A stretch of 64,000 nucleotides of DNA from Bisporella sp. PMI_857 (Eukaryota; Ascomycota; Leotiomycetes; Helotiales; Helotiaceae): positions 248,001-312,000 of the forward strand of contig JAJSPD010000030.1 in assembly GCA_021307315.1 (NCBI GenBank). Reading direction: 5' to 3'. Below the pieces are notes generated by a model that searched no databases, had not been told where the DNA came from, and saw only the letters and a program-made list of their open reading frames with translations. A program made the position numbers and the translations under genes. Shown piece after piece: positions 1 to 12,600 of this stretch; positions within the stretch are counted from its first letter, which is position 1; each line of letters starts with the position of its first letter.

Positions 1-979
1 CAAGAGACCCAATATCCTGAAGATGTTGGCCGCTATTCTTCGCCCATTGAATTGCATATGCCATGATGGCATGGTGGAGAGCGCGTGAAACAGCGCGCTC
101 TTCACTTGCAGTGATGCTTGGTCCAGAAATGGTGGCAAATGCGCGGTCCAGTCGACAAACACGAGTACATACCCTATGAGGCGTAGAAGTCGGATCCCCT
201 CTCAATGCGAAGCTCTCCTGTGGATTCATATGATGCGAAATTTGGCCAAAAGCATCGCTATAGGGGCAGTTCTTTTCTTTGAGCCAACAGAGCAAGATAT
301 TCTCTATAATATCATGGTATATGTCGAGCAAATTTCGGGATATCATTGAACAGTTATATCGATCAGGCAGGAGCTTAGACGTTGACCATGAAATAGCACC
401 GGAGTGGACATCGAAGAATGAGTTTGATAACATGCTTTCCATATCTTTAGTAAGAGGATAATTTTTAGTTTAAAATCATCCAGGGGCTGGAATACACTGA
501 CAGGAGTTGGATTCATAAGACATTGGTAATGCCTCCATTGCAGTGGTATAAAGATTTCGTCCACTACTTCTCAAGCTCGTGTCGTCAGAACCAGTCATCT
601 TGTCTAAGAAACTCGTTCTCTGTCCCATACAAGACTGCTCACGCCTGTTGCGTGAAGTTATTTTAGCTGCATAGTCCGAGCCATTCAACTGACAACTTCC
701 CTCCTTAGTATCATAATGAGTGCGTCGGCTTGTCGATTTCTTTCTATATTGTCGAGGAGTTCCTTTTTGAACTTGATGAAGCGATTTGTATGTACATTGT
801 TTCTTCCACTTGATACAATTTGAGCAAGGACTTGTAGTTAAGAATGACTCGCCTCGAGGAAGGCTTGCTGTCAGCTCTGAGAATTGAGTGTCTCTGACAG
901 TATTGGGGGTATGACAAGCCCTTTTGCCTTTCCGGCATTGATCACAGCTTCGAGCATGACGGCGACGGCCGATGTCCAT
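1..979 (-). CDS. Zn2Cys6 fungal transcription factor, cut by the left edge
   Basis: Nuclear DNA-binding regulator of unknown target. The start ATG at 979 opens with MDIGRRRHARSCDQCRKGKR, the first half of a Zn2Cys6 cluster (CDQC-x6-C), followed by CSNCIKWKKQC. The loop between the two halves is about 29 residues, much longer than the usual 5-12, which I recall from a Leotiomycete subfamily. Exon 1 is 979-502, a 57-nt intron lies at 501-445, and exon 2 runs off the edge. Exon 2 reads YMESMLSNSFFDVHSGAIS, then ENILLCWLKEKNCPY, then SRALHHAIMAYAIQWAK, a pattern of the middle region of such regulators. The C-terminus is outside the window. A longer reading frame begins at 1180, but nothing in the extra residues supports it. 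Confidence 0.8.
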
Positions 980-1363
980 GGTTGCGGTTACAGTGTAGAG
1001 ATGTTTGAACCGTCGAATCAACGAAGATGTCACGTTAGGACATGTCTGCAAAGTCCAAATCCAGGTGAGGTACAATGGAGAAGCTGCTGCAGCTTGCGGA
1101 GAAAAATAATAGCAGTAGAATGCAGTCCCATACCCCGCAATTGCGACCTCCGCATGCCGAGGGTCCGCACGGTTGATCAAACAAACAAAGAAGTTTCAAA
1201 AATACGCCGGAAAGGCAGACTGCAGAACTAATCAAGCCATTAACACTTACAGTATTATTCATCGCAGAAAATTAAAGATTAAATACAGGGAGCTGATTGG
1301 TCCGTAGCATGGGTTTCAACAAACTTAAAGCTCTTATTACACACTTAAAAATAGATAACCCTT
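980..1363. other. Upstream region of the Zn2Cys6 gene, no gene seen
   Basis: Short open frames here are low-complexity shadows. I see no domain, tRNA or repeat. It probably holds the promoter and 5' leader of the leftward regulator. Confidence 0.4.
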
Positions 1364-1368
1364 GTAGG

Positions 1369-1588
1369 TGTCACGGCCCTAACCTTGTCTCGCTTAGAGC
1401 CCCTTGAGGCTCGGCCTTTTAGGGCTCGCCCCCTGGCCAGTCTCCTGTATATAAAGCACTACTTTCCTTCCTTTCTTCCGTCTGTAGCATATTCTCTTCA
1501 TTATAACAATTGATAGTCGGTCACGCCTCTGAGTCCCTTTTCCCTGAGATCTACGGATCGAGATCCCTGTTCGCCTTGAGTTGTTACA
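1369..1588. mobile_element. Solo LTR of a retrotransposon
   Basis: A 220-bp element begins TGTCACGGCCC and ends GAGTTGTTACA, giving the TG...CA termini of an LTR. It is flanked on both sides by the identical pentamer GTAGG (1364-1368 and 1589-1593), the 5-bp target-site duplication left by integrase. A TATATAAAG box lies near 1448-1456, as expected for an LTR promoter. No gag-pol or second LTR is in the window, so this is a solo LTR formed by recombination between LTRs. Gypsy or Copia cannot be told apart from the LTR alone. Confidence 0.8.
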
Positions 1589-1593
1589 GTAGG

Positions 1594-1996
1594 GTAGCGA
1601 CTTTTAGCAATTCAACAAGTTTTTCAAAAAGGAGACCTAGGAAACAAATTAAACCCACCTCTAACTTGACTAGCTTGGACAAAAGAAGGCTGAAACATAA
1701 CCCCCAAAAGTGGAAACTATATTGGTAACGGCACGGCCACGAATTGAAAAACATTTCATCATGTCATACACAAGACAAGAGGTAGCCCATATATCTACAT
1801 AATGTTTAATATACATAAACGAACTTTGAAAAGTTCGGAAACGTGTATCATGCGAACTACGCTAACCAGCTTCCAAAAAGTAGTCAACAACATTCACCAA
1901 GTAACCTTAGTGAATGTACATATTATTGGAAGAAGTTTTTGCAGCATTGAACTCCGCAGAGTATGTTTGCTACTAAGTTTCGAATGACTTGCCACT
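1594..1996. other. Intergenic, no gene seen
   Basis: AT-rich spacer between the solo LTR and the stop codon of the large leftward gene. Only tiny open frames without domains. Confidence 0.4.
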
Positions 1997-4900
1997 TCAC
2001 CAGAATTGATATGACGCAGCAGAATCTTGAGCATCCGGGGCATGGGCAGCCTTAGCTGGATCAACGCCGTTATCGTTCCAAAAACCAACACCATCCATTT
2101 GCTTTAGCATTATGCATGCTGGGAGGTACATGGCTTCTGGAACTCCTAAGGCAGAGAGAGACTCCGGCGTCCACTCTGTTTCGTCCCCTAATTCCAAACC
2201 TGAATTTTGCAATAACTGTTCCTCCGCTTTGACACTTGATATACTGACCTCGTGCCAATAGTCGACTTTGTCACAGCCCGGTCGAGGAGCAGTATTGGGA
2301 ATGGCATGGTAAATAGTCCAGTCCTTCTTTTGAATGGAGTTGGAGTTCACGTCAAGATCGTGTATCTCAGCAATGTTTAAAATAGACCTCCCATCCATGC
2401 TATTGAAACGATTTACTCGATATACACGAACGCCATTGAGTTGTAGACTATTTTGTGAAAGAAATTCTGATTCGAGTTCGAAAGTAAGAGTTGGTTTTGT
2501 GAAGTTCGGTCTGGAATATATTAGATTTTTATGCCAATTCAAACATTCCTACTTACTCAATATATATAGAACTTGCGATTGCAGTCGCAAGCCGTTCATA
2601 GGATGGATTTAGTTTGTCTGGTTTTTCATATCCAATAGCCGCAAGACGAAAATCCCATTGACGCCTAGTTCCATGGACATTGAGCTCACCAAACTCATGC
2701 TTCTTCTTAATTCTGTGTTCGCCAACGTGTTGATCACCATTGACCTCTATGGTAAAAGGCTGGTAGCCAGACGGTCCCATATGGTGGCAGGAGAACTCGT
2801 AATACACATCGTATAGGCCAACCTCAGATACCCACAGCCTATCACCGTTTTGGCCCGTAACCTCAATCAGATGTTGAATATCCAGTGGTACCGTGGTCAA
2901 AACTTTGGTGAAGTAGTTCCGGGGAGAGGCAGATCCTTGCTCAGTATTGAGAGCCTTTATTGTTTTATCGGCGTCATGTGGACGTGCAGACTTTCCCTTG
3001 GATATAAATTCTCGACGTATGTCCTTGAAAATAATCCTGCCGAACTCTACACGAACGTCTGCCTCGCCGTGGAATCCACGAAACCCAGCTACTAGTTGCT
3101 GAAAGCGATTATCCATTTGGGAGATGAACTCGGGCAAAGGATCAACAGTCATGTCAGACTTTATCTTTGGCTTTAGCTTTAGCTGCTGAGTGACTCTCGG
3201 GGGACTTGGGGGTGAGAGACGGCCTGGGTACGGGTTCTTTCCCCCTCGCTTTGCAAGTTTTGGGGCCATCTGGTTCATCGCTATAGAATTCACAATTAGT
3301 ACAACAATCAAATAGATGCCTATGATCACTCACTATTATAGAAATATCTAGTCGATACCTCATCGTTCTGCTGGCGAGCCTCTTCTAATCCGCTATACAA
3401 TTGAGTTGGTTGCAAAGCAGGGGCTAATGCAAAATTGTAAATGTAATCATCGTCATCCATCAAGTTTAATGGACCAGGGGCAGCGAACTGCAAATCCGCT
3501 AGATCTGCAGAAGCTTTAAGGGATGCCGAGGCTTCAGTTGGCGGGGCAGAGGAATGTTCGGAGACGATACTCAGGGCAGAAGGAGTTAACGAGTCAGTAT
3601 CTGGCTTAGCAGGCTCAATGAGAGACGTTGCATCTATAGCCAGTGCCTCACCAACCAATGCCGGTGATGGTCCGTGAGACGAAAGTCTAGGTAATTTTGG
3701 AAACTCATTTCCGTCTAGGAAAAATCGGGATTCAAAGGTTGCTGGATTGGCTTTGAGTACTCCGTATCTATCTTGGTATTGGATAGGCGATTTTAGTGCG
3801 TTCAGTGAGCGATGCGCAGCTTCAGATTCTGATGGTATGAGAGGCTGTTGGAAGGCAGCAATATGTCTCTCTAGGCAGGTGTTGATCATCTTATTCTGAG
3901 TATCTGGTTGTGAAGCCATAATCTCTAGGCCTTGATAATCTGCATATGTATCCCACTGAGGCTTGGGTAGGTTCCGAGTTTGCGTATCTGCTAAAATTAG
4001 AACCGCCCCATATCACAAAATGTATGATGTTGACTTACCGGGCACCGAGCTCTTCATCTGTTCGAAAGCTGTGGCTGGATCAAGAAAATCGGCGGACAGA
4101 GTCTCCAAATATTTATGTGCAGCTGTCGAGGGGATCTGCTCCACCCAGCCCATGATAGCTGAAGTATTAGCAGCCTGGGTTTCAGTAATGTGCTTACTGA
4201 GTATCGTAGGTTCACCGTAAATAGTAAGTTGTTCCTGAAGAGTCGGGGAGTTTGTTTTGATAGCTTTCAACGCGTTCTTATTCCCTGTTTCCATTCCTTT
4301 GAATGTATGTCCGTTCCAATATCTTGAGACGCTCTCCACCTCCATAATTGGTGTAGCAGGTTGAATTTTAGCTGTCTTTCCAAGCACAAAGACTCCCTTT
4401 AGATCACTCCACTCGGCACGTCGTATTGTCAACGATTCGTTGAGATTATCATAATCGTTGAACGGAGACAGGGCCAAATTATCCAACAAAGTTGTTTGAA
4501 AGTATTGTAGTGAAACATCCTTGAAGAATTTGATTTGATACTCCACCTTTCCAACATCTTCAGCATAGAATATGTGAGATGTGTATTCGGACCTTGGTTC
4601 CTGGAGAATAACCATCAGCCTAATACTCATTTACAAGGACTGGTTTGCAGGCTTACTGAGTTCTTTCGAATGTTATCAAATTTACTAATTGCCTTACGAC
4701 ATGCTTGTTCTGATGGGCCGCCAATGAAAATGATATTCTGGTTCAGATCGCCCTTCTCGCATTTACAACTGGTCAGGCGAGCTACTTCACCAATTACTTT
4801 ATCATCGAAAGGATCCGAGTGAGGTTGTGCAAGATAGTAGTTCCAGGCCATTTTCTCCGCGTATGCCCGAACGGAAGGCGGAAATGCCCGCTCCTTTTCT

Positions 4901-5524
4901 AATTCACCTACGAGTAGAGTTGTATCCTGTAAGTCCTTTAGTTCACCTCCTGCATCTTCCTCGGGTCGGTTGTTCTTTCGTTTCCAGACCGATAACCGAA
5001 TAATCATGTCACTCTTGAACTTGAGATAATATTAGACGAATATTAGTTATGAAGCTGGTACATACCATAATCTCAAAACCATCCTCGTCTACAATCTCCA
5101 CCGTGTCTCCATCATCATTTCCATCTTCACTATAATAATCTTGAAGATGTTCCTCTTCAATTATGGATGCAATGATACTGCAAGTGATTGTACCGAGATG
5201 AGCCACGCCGGTAATACATCGAGCGACCCAAACGAAGTTCATTTCATCCCAGATGAGGTCCGCCGCCAGGTTATTTTCCTTTATCGCTTGATTAAATCTT
5301 TTCCTGACTTTTTCAACACCCTTTTCCTTAAAGAACCACTCTCCCCCAAACACAATAGTCTTCTCTAAACCAGTAAGGATTGATCCAGTGGGACCAACTG
5401 GGACTGATAGCCTGACTGCCGGCAAAGTTGGTGCTTGCGAAGGGACTGAGTAGGATAAGGTTGGTCTGGCGCCATGTACGACCGACATGGCTTTTGGTGA
5501 AAGGAAACCGCGTTCTAGAGGCAT
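1997..5524 (-). CDS. Large conserved-looking protein of unknown function
   Basis: I do not recognise a named family. Six exons (5524-5066, 5013-4657, 4600-4039, 3990-3334, 3280-2557, 2510-1997) join through introns of about 43-56 nt into a 1,090-residue frame without stops. Exon 2 has a KH-like segment (IIFIGGPSEQACRKAISKF), hinting at nucleic-acid binding, but this is weak. Exon 3 starts EPRSEYTSHIFYAEDVGKVE. The middle is acidic and low complexity (MDDDDY), then basic and proline-rich. Exon 5 begins a folded region (MDNRFQQLVAGFRGFHGEA; HMGPSGYQPFTIEVNGDQ) that continues to the C-terminus. There is no signal peptide or membrane segment. The consistent splice phases and compositional domains argue for a real gene. 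It may belong to one of the fungus-specific DUF families. Confidence 0.75.
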
Positions 5525-7964
5525 GGTGACTCGTAGCAGTGTGATTGGCTCTTCATTCGATTAGACTGGAGCGAGGATCTGAGGTCATGTCCGAAGTAAT
5601 AATAGACTTACAACATAACCGAAAGAGCTTCGCATGAGAGAATGGCTCTACTGGAAAGGTGAGTCGAGATGTGAGGTAATGTTAATTAGTAAACAGAGAA
5701 TGCTCACTATACCTTGTGATAGGCGGGTGTAGTTTTAGGTACCTTGATGTCGGATTGTAAAATGAAAGATTGTTGTATAATTGCCATAGATGACTAAATC
5801 AAAGGTAATAAGAGAGTGTTAGTTGGTTGGTGTATTCTCTTCCTAAGTTAGCAGTCAAGTTGTGACTGTGATTTTGGTAGGAGCAACAGACGGGAAGTGA
5901 CGACCGAGCTGGCTCAGATTGGCCGTAAATTGCCCCTATCGCCAGATCCCCTTCAGACAAACGCAAATTCAAATGTTTATTGACGACCAAATACCTCCGT
6001 CCCTCAATGTTTTAATTTAGCAACCGACAAGCCTGAAATGCTAATTGCGTTGAATAGTTCCTTCCAGCAAACGTCGGCTTGCAACCTGCACTTATCATCA
6101 CCGCCGAATGTTTGTGAATAGCTAAAGCGAAGTGATATCTGATATGACCCGATATTCAAAGTGAAGATCTTGAAGCTGTGCGGTGTCTCTGTAGACTAAG
6201 TATAACATAGTATATAACATGGAGTTCCCACTCTAGTGAAGTCTCCTCTACAAAGATAGCGACAACTTTGGAGACTTTGGACAAGCACCGCATTCGTAGA
6301 TCCGCTTTCAGTGATGAAATTAAGACACATATATATCGCACAGTGCACTTCCTTCATACTGTGAAAATGCCAATGTCTAGGGGTGGTGATCAAGCCGCAG
6401 CTCTGTTACAGAGCCGGCTACCTGGCAAATCTCCAGCATAATAGTTAACAGAATACGCATTATATTGAAGATGCAGAATTAAAGCCGGGACACACGCTTG
6501 GCGCGTTGTTCGTTATTGTGGTAATACCTTACGAATAATTGCTGAAGAATCTCTCGGTACTCTCAGCGAATCCCTATGGGTATAGCCTTGTTTGAAGAGG
6601 CTAATAGCGCCCAAATTATTGAGCACGAAAAGAGGAAGATATTTGTAGTCTTTGAGCCAAAAGGTGGGAATTTTGGAAGATTCCTTCGCAGTTATCGAAG
6701 GCATGTTAGGGTTTATTGGAGAAGCCTCCGTACAGAATTGAATGCCGTTTAGAATATACAACCAGTAAGGAAATTGGGAAGGAAGGAGCCACCAAGGCAC
6801 TTGCCCTGGATGCCCATACTTTGTCAATAGGTCTTAGAAATTAGATCTTAAATATGTAGCCTTCGTAGATTTACACTGCGTCGTTTTATCATGAGTGTGT
6901 GCGTTTCCGGCAATGGCATACAACAACAAACTCCGTTTCACTACTCTCCACATTTCCTTCCGCTTATCCACGCGCAATCTTATACCGTGATCTTCCATTC
7001 CCGTTATTAGGGGAGATTGAAGGGGGCTAGGTCTTGAACTCCGCCAAGGTGGAAGCATCCAATTTGGACATCTCTTCTGCGTTACATCTCCTATCTCTAA
7101 CCTTCAATCAACCAGGCAGACCACCACTGACAGGACTTCTCCGATCCAGGGATCGTAAAATAGAGGAAAATAATCCGAATGGCATGACACAGACGTTTCA
7201 AGAAGAATGAATCATATCTCAAAAGCCTAAACAATACTTGATCACCGTATAACCCGATGCGGACTACGCCGACATATCTTTATGTCAGACACCTCCAGCT
7301 CCTATTAAAGAATGCAATACCCTCAGAATGGATTGCGCCATTTGTCGCGATAGTCTCTGGCAAAGCCAAGCCTTCTTCTAACAAAATCCATTTAGGATGT
7401 ACAGAAAAGATATACACCAGCAGAACACAAACAACCAAGGACTCTAAAATCCTTAGCCTAATCTATGTTACATCTACTATTCCCTGACGAGGGAAGCAAG
7501 CCAGCAAGCGAACAATAACCAGACTTGCAAGGCACCGGCTTAAGTCTCCATTCGTAAGACCACGGAACATATATTAGAGTTTATTTCCACGTGGGGTAGG
7601 TCTTGCAAGTGGTGAGCATTTCAAAAAACAAGAACAAAAACAAAAGCAAGAAAAGCTAATGATGGATGATTGGTGGGCTTTTCAAACGGCATCCCTACTT
7701 CGCCAAGCAGGAAATCCGGGGAATCCATGCGTTCATCCAGAGCACCAGACGCCAGGGACAACGGGAAAGTCTCATTACGAATTTTGCAGGCCGTCTTTCA
7801 TGCTAACTTCCAGAGGGGGGTGTATATGGCTTCGCTAAGACCAGGAGGGTGAAGCGGAAAAAATAGCCAATATGTATCGCAGATCAAAATGTATCGTTGG
7901 TTACAGATCTTTGCATTCCATTTCAGCCGAGCACACCTTTCCAGGATCGTCTCTCATCATCTGC
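5525..7964. other. 2.4-kb region without recognisable genes
   Basis: Holds the 5' leader of the large leftward gene and the 3' side of the pectin methylesterase gene. The open frames here (for example 6513-6827 and 6834-7058 on the minus strand) show no domain, splice logic or coding-like composition. I see no tRNA and no repeat. Confidence 0.4.
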
Positions 7965-9148
7965 TCAAGCAGCACCCAATCCCACATACGCGCTATCAAC
8001 CCAGCTGGCATAATTGCTCAGAATAGTACTAATTCCCACAGCACTGGTTAGCTTCTTCGCAAAACTCACCCTCGTACCAGCGGCATTCGCGTTATTATAC
8101 TCCGCGAAAAGGACGTTTGAGGTGTCTTGCGCCGAGTTCCATGCCTGCCACCCAGCGGAAACGATCTGGTTTCCTAGATCGCTGTTTTGAAAGACGACCC
8201 TGGCGTAATCACCCCACGGGCGTCCGAGGTAGTTTGTTCCCTTGATGCTGCTTGCTGCACCTTTGCCAAGAATTACCTTCCTATACCTCGATCAGCAGAG
8301 ATTTACCTCAAGAAGGAACTACAGCAGAGGATGACTTACGCTTTCTCAAAGACGAAGTATCCAGTGTCGCTGCTGGATGTCCGTCCCTGCGCGGTGATCA
8401 TACTGGCGCTACGTACGACCCCGACGGTGACGCTACCAATCAGTTAGCGCTCAATCTAAAAACATTCAAGAGTGAATATCCACCCCTGGAACCACGCCTG
8501 TCCCCTGATCCCGAAAATGAAGTCCACCGCCCCCTCCACATAGCAGCGGCTGAAGAACTGACTTCCGGAATGTGCGTAGAGCGTATCTTGCCAGCCATGG
8601 AACGCACTCGCATAAAACCCCTGATTGCTTCCTGTCCCCGACAAAGCAACCGCTTGGCCCGCGGTTCCCGCCGAGTTCGTCACGTTGATATTATACATCT
8701 TGAAATTCGAACCTGAGACGAGGATTGTCGCTAAGATTCATCAGCGACTCACCCTTCGCTCAAAGGGGAAAAAAAACTCTCTAAAAAGAACAAAAGTGAA
8801 GCAGAGGAAGACGCACCAGAAGCATCGTTAGACCCAGCATCTGAAGCGTAGGTTGCATACGTGACCAGCGCGCCATTGCTCGCGGGGCTTAAGGCAGGGT
8901 ATGCAGAGCCTTTCAGCGTGATGCTCGCTTTGGAGATGACGAGTTTCTCCTTGTAGGTTCCTGGATACACGTAGATAGTATCTCCAGCCGCGGCGGCGTT
9001 GTATGCAGCCGTGATCTTGATGATATCAGCAGGTGATCGCATGCCAACATCAAAGGTCAAATACCGTGCTGTATGTCTGTCCGGAGCCGACGTTAAGGGT
9101 AGCCGCGAGCGCAACGGCAGGAAGGTAGAACAATGAGGAGATATGCAT
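7965..9148 (-). CDS. Pectin methylesterase (carbohydrate esterase family 8)
   Basis: Secreted enzyme that removes methyl esters from pectin, preparing it for pectinases. Five exons (9148-9065, 9015-8817, 8712-8484, 8432-8340, 8250-7965) give 296 residues, normal for fungal CE8. The N-terminus MHISSLFYLPAVALAA is a signal peptide. It is followed by VGSGQTYSTITAAYNAAAAG, the start of the right-handed beta-helix. Catalytic signatures are GWQDTLY near residue 134, YVEGAVDFIFG (catalytic Asp) near 151 and YLGRPW (catalytic Arg) near 209. GWQAW and FAEYNN follow near the end. The start was chosen because only this ATG yields the signal peptide and needs a 49-nt intron at 9064-9016. The acceptor of the last intron (8251) is the least certain. 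Confidence 0.92.
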
Positions 9149-10008
9149 GATAAGCTAACGTCACGAGATGTTAAAGCGTGTGGATGGGAGGTATTCGCAA
9201 CAAGAGCATGCCAACTTCTTGAAAGACTAGGCGAATATATACGTATAAATCATCCCCAGAGATCCACACAGGCCTTGCCCCCATCTCTGTAGCTTGAAGT
9301 ACTGGTATCACGGGCATCGTTTATCCATTTTGGATATGGGGTTCTCGGGCGAATGGCGAGGACGCAGGGACGAGGGCCAAGGAACGGAAGCTGGGAGTAC
9401 TTATGCACAAAAGTATTAAAATAGGTATGAGCAATGGCAAGACAATGATGAATAAGAAATCAATACAATGCAGGCGTGATATTGTTTGTTATTTCTGTTG
9501 TGTAACTCTTACGCGTAAAATTCCACCTCTGAGAAACGGGACCTCGAGTCGTTTTGCCTTAATGGAGGTTGTGTGCAGGCTATATTACGCCACGGAAACT
9601 GGCTCTACCAAGATGCAGTCACTCCTTCCATAGCTTGGCCACTATAAGTCCTTGGCACCGGCATGCAGCTACCGAAATTAAGCTGGCTTCTGCAATCGTT
9701 TACTCCTAATATATTATGCTGTGTATGATTCTTGTCGCCAAACTACAGGCCATCATCGAACTGTTATCGACAGAGTCCTGTTGCACTTATCTCTCCACGT
9801 ACTATTACTAATGCAATTGGTGCCGGGGGCTGCTGGCGGACCTCGCTCCTGTGTTCAGTTCCCCAAGTAGATTTCGTATGCTTGAATACGTGCTCGAAGA
9901 AGAGGTCGTACCTATCGTTTCCCCTGCAATAGCATGCCTGAGGTGAAGCTCGTCTTACTTCGACGCTTGCAGCATCTATGAATGATTGTTGATGACCTCG
10001 TACATTCC
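9149..10008. other. Intergenic, promoter side of the pectin methylesterase gene
   Basis: 860 bases between the pectin methylesterase start and the stop of the UPC2-like regulator. Short open frames have no support. No tRNA or repeat was seen. Confidence 0.4.
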
Positions 10009-11538
10009 TCAATCCACATCCATTGGTGGTGCTGCGTTATTCATCCTCTCCGCCAATAAGTCGATGTGGATATTAATTCTTTCTTCTTCTTCACCGGGCT
10101 CATCCTTGATGCTTGAGACTCCACCCCATAGTATATCATCCATCTCTCCTTCGTGATTGGCAATCCGGATTGGCCATTCCATCTTGCCCCACCATTCCTC
10201 TGAGAGCAGGTTGAAGATCCCGTTGACCTCTCTTTTTGCAACTCCATGTAGCCACCAGACATCATCCACGACCTTAGTCATCGCGAAGAAGCATGAGATA
10301 ATAACAAGTGTTCGTGGGTCTTGCTGTGCAATGAGCTCGACGAATCTTCGGGATACAGTCGCTGCAAAACCAAGGATTCGAGATCTATCAGGTTTCTGAT
10401 GAGCCCAATTCAAGAAGGCTACGGAGTGCTCATATGCACGCTTGGTCTCTTCTCGAGTAACCTCGGGCTCTGACGACAACTGTTCGTCCATGCCTTCCAG
10501 CAATGGAGCGAAGAAGGATGTACGACTATGGTCAAGATCAAGACGAAGGGCTGGCTGGCCATTGATAATAGGGTAGACTTTAGCGCTATTTCGAAGCCAT
10601 TGCCAACTAGTCATCACTACCGTCTTGATGCCTTGAAAAGAGTGGAACCAAGCCAGAGGCAAAATGTATTCCCCATCTCCATCCTCAAATCGTCTCGATG
10701 CCGAAGATTGGAAGCCTACCGAGTCATTAATCAGCTCAATGGACAAAGTCAGATACCCAGAATGATGAGGAGTTTAATAAATGCAATGATAATAAGAGTT
10801 CACCACCAGACAGCGGTTCTCATGAGCAACGTCTAAATAACTTCTCCTGGATTAGATTATCACATCGCTCTCCTTACCTATCAATGCTGCAGTTGAGAAC
10901 AAAGCTTCCGCGTTAAGCTCAGATACGCCGTCTTTCAAGAGAGAAGAAAACTTTGCCAGCGCAGAAGCCATATAACCATGTGATGCTCGAACGACACTTC
11001 GGTCACTCGGGTTCAATGCGCGTAGATGTAAAGCAGATACAGCAAGAATGGCGTCCATCAAGTATTCTGCATCATATGCTATTGTTGGAATATCCTCCTG
11101 CCACGCCACCTTTTGTGCTGGACTGTCAGAGAAGGTCTTAGAGGTAACAGAGGTGTAGTGATGCATTAGCCTAAGCTCCAGCGTTCGAGATGCGGCAGGG
11201 TTGATGTTCGCGCGGACTATATCCAAAGGAGATCGATAGAATGGGACGACTGTAGAGTTCGAGCTGGGAGACGCGGTAGAAAAATTGCTATGGGGAGAAC
11301 CTCCTGCACTTGCTGCCGCTGGGGAATGCACAAACGATGTTGGAGAGTCGGGAGCAGTAGGGTCGAAGTCGCACGAGACTCCATGTTTGGCGCAGTTTCC
11401 GCAACGAGGATGGACCTCATCGCACTGAGAAGATTAGTCCAACTCCGATAAATCCAGTCTAGATCTGACCTTGATCTTCCTTATCTTGCAGCGTTTACAA
11501 CCAGCCTTGGACTTTTTGTGGGACCTTCTGGGTGGCAT
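10009..11538 (-). CDS. Zn2Cys6 regulator, sterol-uptake-control (UPC2) type
   Basis: Nuclear transcription factor of the UPC2/ECM22-like group. Some members of that group control sterol or stress genes; the target here is unknown. Exons are 11538-11470, 11424-10878 and 10715-10009, giving 440 residues. The N-terminus MPPRRSHKKSKAGCKRCKIR runs across a 45-nt intron into CDEVHPRCGNCAKHGVSCDF, a complete Zn2Cys6 cluster with the usual spacing. The intron splits the cluster before its third Cys. The middle region has LELRLMHHYTSVTSKTF and ILAVSALHLRALNP, typical of this group, then GEYILPLAWFHSFQGIKTVV. The second intron (162 nt) joins ALI to GFQSSASRRFE. The tail is acidic. It is transcribed away from CYS3, but the 1.6 kb between them makes a shared promoter uncertain. 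Confidence 0.88.
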
Positions 11539-12540
11539 ATCTAGGAAAGGGTCAAGGAACACGCTGTGTTCGGGATATTCGGAGCATGGTGTCACAGTGG
11601 AAGCGGAGGGATAATAAAGAAGCAGAAGAGTTAGGAGGCTGTACAGAAGTTGTCTTTCTTTTCAGTGGCAGCAAGGTCCAATGGCTCAGAGATCGTGGGG
11701 TTGTCAAATTAGCGGTAGGCAGCTGGTTTCGGTTGATGTTACCATAGACGACGTAGGGATCGACCTTTCGCCAAACAGGGTACACTGGGTAGGCGATTTA
11801 GTGGCCGTGAGCGGCTACCTACTGCCCTACAGTACTATGCCGCCTTGCCGACTCCGGGTGCCTCTTGTGAAGTCGACCGTTGCACCGCCCCAAAAATGCT
11901 GATAGTGGACAACATTTGTTCTTTTTTGCGGCTGATGGCGTGGCAATTGTTTGGTGCCTTCAATGATACTTGATGGCCTGCCGTGCTGCTCTAAAAGTCT
12001 CCGAGTATGCTGTTGCTAGCTTGGAGAACAATACTATATATGTGAGCCGTCCGTTTTGGGCCGTGGATGATGCCCCGTGCCTGGGCCTGTGCCTGTGCAT
12101 GTTTGAAGCTAGGCCCTGGCACCGACCCTGAAAAAGCTGGGGATAGGGGAACGGAGGCATTGCTTGGCATCACAATCCGAATACGCAGCAGCTGGGACGA
12201 ATTATAGGACAGCACGAGTATGGACGAAATGTCTTCCGGCAGGTTTTCAATCGTACGACGGATGATTAAACCCCTTAAATAGACAGTAGAGGACAGTGCA
12301 GTGCATTGCCGTACAAATATCATACAGTACAATAAATATAAACGCCTGAAGGGATAAGTCATCTGTCCCCCTCCTACTTCATTTTCGCCTTGATTTGTAA
12401 CACGATGCCAGCTGTCTTGTCTTACACCATCTGATTTGGTAGTTCTACGTATGACTCAATTGATGTTGGGCCGAGGCTGGCCTTTTATCTTTCCCTTAAC
12501 TTTACCCATTCCTTTTGTGCCTATTTACATCCATCCGTCT

Positions 12541-12600
12541 GACAGTACAGGACAGTACAGGACAGCACAGAACAGCACAGAACAGCACAGCACAGCACAG
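12541..12600. repeat. 10-bp tandem repeat, six units
   Basis: Six head-to-tail decamers: GACAGTACAG twice, GACAGCACAG once, AACAGCACAG twice and CACAGCACAG once. The gradient of single-base changes along the array suggests stepwise expansion. It lies about 530 bases upstream of the CYS3 start. Confidence 0.9.

Noticed and set aside
8252..8716. 154-codon plus-strand frame
   Set aside because: It lies antisense to the pectin methylesterase catalytic exons, which carry clear family motifs; the plus-strand frame has none.
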